The notes under the pieces are model-generated. The model ran no database searches. It had not been told where the DNA came from and was given only the letters and a program-made list of their open reading frames with translations. A DNA stretch of 24,607 nucleotides, from positions 1 to 24,607 of the forward strand of contig CABUCQ010000018.1 of assembly GCA_902490095.1 (NCBI GenBank), in the 5' to 3' direction. The translations under genes were made by a program, and so were the position numbers. This document shows positions 22,577-24,607 of the stretch, piece after piece (positions within the stretch are counted from its first letter, which is position 1; each line of letters opens with the position of its first letter). This DNA is from an uncultured Collinsella sp. GTDB taxonomy: Bacteria; Actinomycetota; Coriobacteriia; Coriobacteriales; Coriobacteriaceae.

Positions 22577-22686
22577 GGCCCCTTGGCCTTTAGTTTGCTA
22601 CCGCGAACAGTCCTGCTCGCACGGAAAGCACATTAAGTGCTTTCCGGCTCGTGCGGAACTTGTATCAAACTAAAGGCCAAGGGGCC
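22577..22686. repeat. long inverted repeat 3 (perfect 21-bp arms) after the glycosyltransferase gene
   Basis: Arms 22577-22597 and 22666-22686 are perfectly complementary. Inside are CGCAC/GTGCG (22618-22622, 22651-22655) and a 9-bp GGAAAGCAC/GTGCTTTCC hairpin (22623-22631, 22637-22645). It lies 32 nt after the glycosyltransferase stop and probably ends that operon. Between this element and the next (22687-22779) there is a small TCAGGC-T-GCCTGA palindrome and an inverted copy of 15 nt from the glycosyltransferase 3' end (22718-22732), but no gene. Confidence 0.9.
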
Positions 22687-22779
22687 TCTGCTATAAGAAT
22701 CGATTGTCAGGCTGCCTGAATTTGAAGATCTTCGACGCGCGGTACACAGGGGCCTGGGCTGAAAAAACATTAGTTGGTA

Positions 22780-22908
22780 GTCGGTCGGAGACGGGCGGGC
22801 ATTACGTTTGTCGCGAGTTCCGCATGCAAAGAAGGCCACTTAATGTGGCCTTCGTCTTGCATAGGACTGTAGAGCAGCAAACGTAATGCCCGCCCGCCTC
22901 CGACCGAC
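22780..22908. repeat. long inverted repeat 4 (31-bp arms) after the P1 peptidase gene
   Basis: Arms 22780-22810 and 22878-22908 match at 30 of 31 positions. Inside are ATGCAA/TTGCAT (22824-22829, 22857-22862) and a 9-bp GAAGGCCAC/GTGGCCTTC hairpin (22831-22839, 22845-22853), which on the minus strand is followed by UUUGC. It begins 12 nt after the P1 peptidase stop, on that gene's side of the junction. Confidence 0.9.
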
Positions 22909-22920
22909 GGTCGAGTGGGG

Positions 22921-23922
22921 TTACTTCGCGGCGCCGGGGATGCCGTGGGAGGTTTTGGCGGTTTTGGCTCCGTTTACGATGGCGGTCTGTAGGGCCCTTA
23001 CGGCGAGCATGCCCAGTAGGTCTAGGGGAACGGCGGCGCTTGTCTGAGCGTCTAGTTTGCCGCTGGCGAGGGTGTAGATGGTGTCGCCATCGTTGGTGGT
23101 GTGCGTGGGACGGATGGCGTGTGCGTAGGCGTCTGCGGCCATCTGGGAGACCTTGGTGGCTTGTGCCTTAGTGAGTTCCACGTTGGTGACGATGCAGCTG
23201 ATGGTGGTGTTGGTGCGGTCGAGCGGCATCTGCATGGATCCGGCGGCGGCAAAGGCTGCGAGTTCCATGTCGACGATCTGGTCGCTATCGGCTGCGGCGC
23301 GCATGCCGGCGACCCACTCGCCGGTGAAGGGGTCGACAACGTTGCCGCAGGCGTTGACCGAGACCACGGCGCCCACCTTAACAGGGCCGAGCGCCACGGC
23401 GGCAGCGCCAAGGCCGGCCTTCATGCAGGTGGCAGGCCCCATGAGCTTGCCTACAGTGGCGCCGGTGCCGGCGCCCACATTGCCCTGCTCGAGCGTGGCG
23501 GGGGTGTGGTCGAGCGCTTCGCGCACGGCGGCGATGCCGGCCTCAATGTCGGGGCGAACGGTGGGGTCGCCAAAGGCAAGGTCGAAGATACAGCTAGAGC
23601 ACACGATAGGCACCTGGGTGGGGCCGACGGGAAGGCCGATGCCGCGGCTCTCAAGCTCGCGAGCGACGCCGCTTGCAGCCTCGAGGCCAAAGGCCGATCC
23701 ACCCGAAAGGCAGACGGCGTGTACCTTGTCGACGGTGTTCTCGGGTCGCAGCAGGTCGGTTTCGCGCGAAGCGGGAGCGCCACCGCGTACGTCAACACCG
23801 CCGGTGGCGCCCTCGGGTGCCACGATTACGGTGCAACCGGTGCCGGCCTCCTCGTCCGTATAGTTGCCAAAGCAAAAGCCATCGACATCGCAGACGTCAA
23901 TGGTCTCGAGCAGTGTATCCAT
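22921..23922 (-). CDS. P1 / S58-family peptidase (DmpA/NylC-like Ntn hydrolase)
   Basis: A 333-residue member of the P1 (S58) family, Ntn hydrolases that cut themselves to free a nucleophile. VHAVCLSGGSAFGLEAASGV (67-86), GNVGAGTGATVGK (147-159) and VSVNACGNVVDP (187-198) are family blocks. DRTNTTISCIVTN (235-247) matches the autocleavage region of NylC-type members, predicting cleavage between Asn238 and Thr239 with Thr239 as nucleophile. There is no signal peptide. Relatives act as aminopeptidases, beta-peptidases or amidases, so the substrate remains open. ATG follows GGAG. It is downstream of maf on the same strand, with a hairpin between them, so it may have its own promoter. Confidence 0.9.
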   Translation of the reverse strand: MDTLLETIDVCDVDGFCFGNYTDEEAGTGCTVIVAPEGATGGVDVRGGAPASRETDLLRPENTVDKVHAVCLSGGSAFGLEAASGVARELESRGIGLPVGPTQVPIVCSSCIFDLAFGDPTVRPDIEAGIAAVREALDHTPATLEQGNVGAGTGATVGKLMGPATCMKAGLGAAAVALGPVKVGAVVSVNACGNVVDPFTGEWVAGMRAAADSDQIVDMELAAFAAAGSMQMPLDRTNTTISCIVTNVELTKAQATKVSQMAADAYAHAIRPTHTTNDGDTIYTLASGKLDAQTSAAVPLDLLGMLAVRALQTAIVNGAKTAKTSHGIPGAAK

Positions 23923-23992
23923 GTTTAACTCCTATCGGTTTTCCGCCGCGCCTTGTGCCCGGTCGGGATCCGTACGGTACGCCAAAATTGTA

Positions 23993-24015
23993 GGCGCTGG
24001 GGAATACCCAGCGCC
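23993..24015 (-). terminator. hairpin between maf and the P1 peptidase gene
   Basis: A perfect 9-bp GGCGCTGGG/CCCAGCGCC stem with a 5-nt loop (23993-24001, 24007-24015), 8 nt after the maf stop; ACAAUUUU follows on the minus strand, giving a weak U tract. Confidence 0.65.
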
Positions 24016-24023
24016 AGATGCAA

Positions 24024-24605
24024 TTACGAGAGTTTTTGAATCGCGCGCGCGACGCGGGCGATGGGTAGGCCCACCACGTTATAGAAGTCGCCCGAAATAT
24101 CGTGCACGAGCATGCGTCCGCCTGTGCCCTGAATGCCGTAGGCGCCGGCCTTGTCCATGGGCTCACCCGAGGCGACGTAGCGCTCGATCTGCTCGTCGGT
24201 GAGCTCGTAGAACATCACGTCGGTCACATCGACAAAGGACAGGCTCTCGGCGGCATGCGGGGCTGTAGCGTCGCCGGCTTTAACGATGCAGACGCCGGTT
24301 GCGACTTGGTGCGTGCGGCCCGAAAGCTCACGGAGCATGGTGTGCGCCTCGTCCTCGGTTGCCGGCTTGCCCAGAATCTTGCCGTCAAAGGTGACGATGG
24401 TGTCGGCCGCGACCGTCAGCTCATTGGACTCGGCATACTCGGCAGCAACGGCGGCGGCTTTTGCGCGTGCTAAACGTTCAACGAGCGTAAGCGGGGCCTC
24501 GCCATCAAACGGCGTTTCGTCGATATCGGCAGGAATCACGCGAATGTCATACCCTGCCTCGCGCATCAACTCGATGCGGCGCGGTGATTGCGAAGCCAAA
24601 ATCAT
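24024..24605 (-). CDS. maf: Maf-family nucleoside triphosphate pyrophosphatase
   Basis: A 193-residue (as visible) Maf/YhdE protein that hydrolyses non-canonical or pyrimidine NTPs such as dTTP/UTP to the monophosphate. It has the N-terminal LASQSPRR loop (3-10), VIPADIDET (23-31), the catalytic-Asp block VAADTIV with Asp68, GKILGKP (75-81), SGRTHQVATG (95-104) and DKAGAYGIQG (about 150-159). The window ends 2 nt beyond the ATG at 24603-24605, so a start a few codons further upstream cannot be excluded and no ribosome binding site is visible. The rest is complete. Confidence 0.93.
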   Translation of the reverse strand: MILASQSPRRIELMREAGYDIRVIPADIDETPFDGEAPLTLVERLARAKAAAVAAEYAESNELTVAADTIVTFDGKILGKPATEDEAHTMLRELSGRTHQVATGVCIVKAGDATAPHAAESLSFVDVTDVMFYELTDEQIERYVASGEPMDKAGAYGIQGTGGRMLVHDISGDFYNVVGLPIARVARAIQKLS

Positions 24606-24607
24606 AG

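Overview
The window is 24.6 kb of GC-rich actinobacterial chromosome. Gene content, GC-rich codon choice and the fermentative acetate genes suggest a gut Coriobacteriia member, most likely Collinsella or a close relative. This is inferred from protein character and genome style; no 16S or database match was available. I see no tRNA, rRNA, CRISPR array, transposase or phage gene.

Layout from left to right. (1) 1-690, minus strand: the 5' end of a TrpP-like tryptophan transporter gene, preceded by a Trp-codon leader peptide and an attenuator-type terminator. (2) 692-2650, minus: a secreted, sortase-anchored C69 dipeptidase with its own promoter and a 5' UTR of about 140 nt. (3) 2957-3976, minus: a diacylglycerol-kinase-like lipid kinase followed by a 30-residue membrane microprotein whose ribosome binding site overlaps the kinase stop. 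(4) 4075-7854, plus: housekeeping genes rnd (RNase D), a YugP-like membrane zinc protease, xseA and xseB. (5) 8050-13208: an accessory block with looser codon use, made of a MerR-family regulator (minus) divergent from a type B carboxylesterase and two paralogous MFS transporters (plus). (6) 13363-13698: a HIT/HinT gene with housekeeping codon use. (7) 13740-15910: a second accessory pair, a LysR regulator and another MFS transporter. (8) 16031-20086: two tandem acetate kinases (plus) converging on phosphate acetyltransferase (minus), i.e. the acetyl-CoA to acetate/ATP pathway. (9) 20318-22544: UDP-galactopyranose mutase and an overlapping family 2 glycosyltransferase, probably a galactofuranose-containing surface glycan step. 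(10) 22921-24605, minus: an S58/P1-family Ntn peptidase and Maf.

The most unusual feature is non-coding. All three convergent gene junctions (xseB/MerR, ackA2/pta, glycosyltransferase/P1 peptidase) carry very long, perfect or nearly perfect inverted repeats with 21-34 bp arms. There are four elements, with unrelated arm sequences and smaller hairpins nested inside; each lies 12-32 nt after a stop codon. The other leading points are the Trp attenuator, a 19-bp-spaced MerR-type promoter in front of the esterase/transporter genes, and two acetate kinases that share active-site substitutions, one with further changes.
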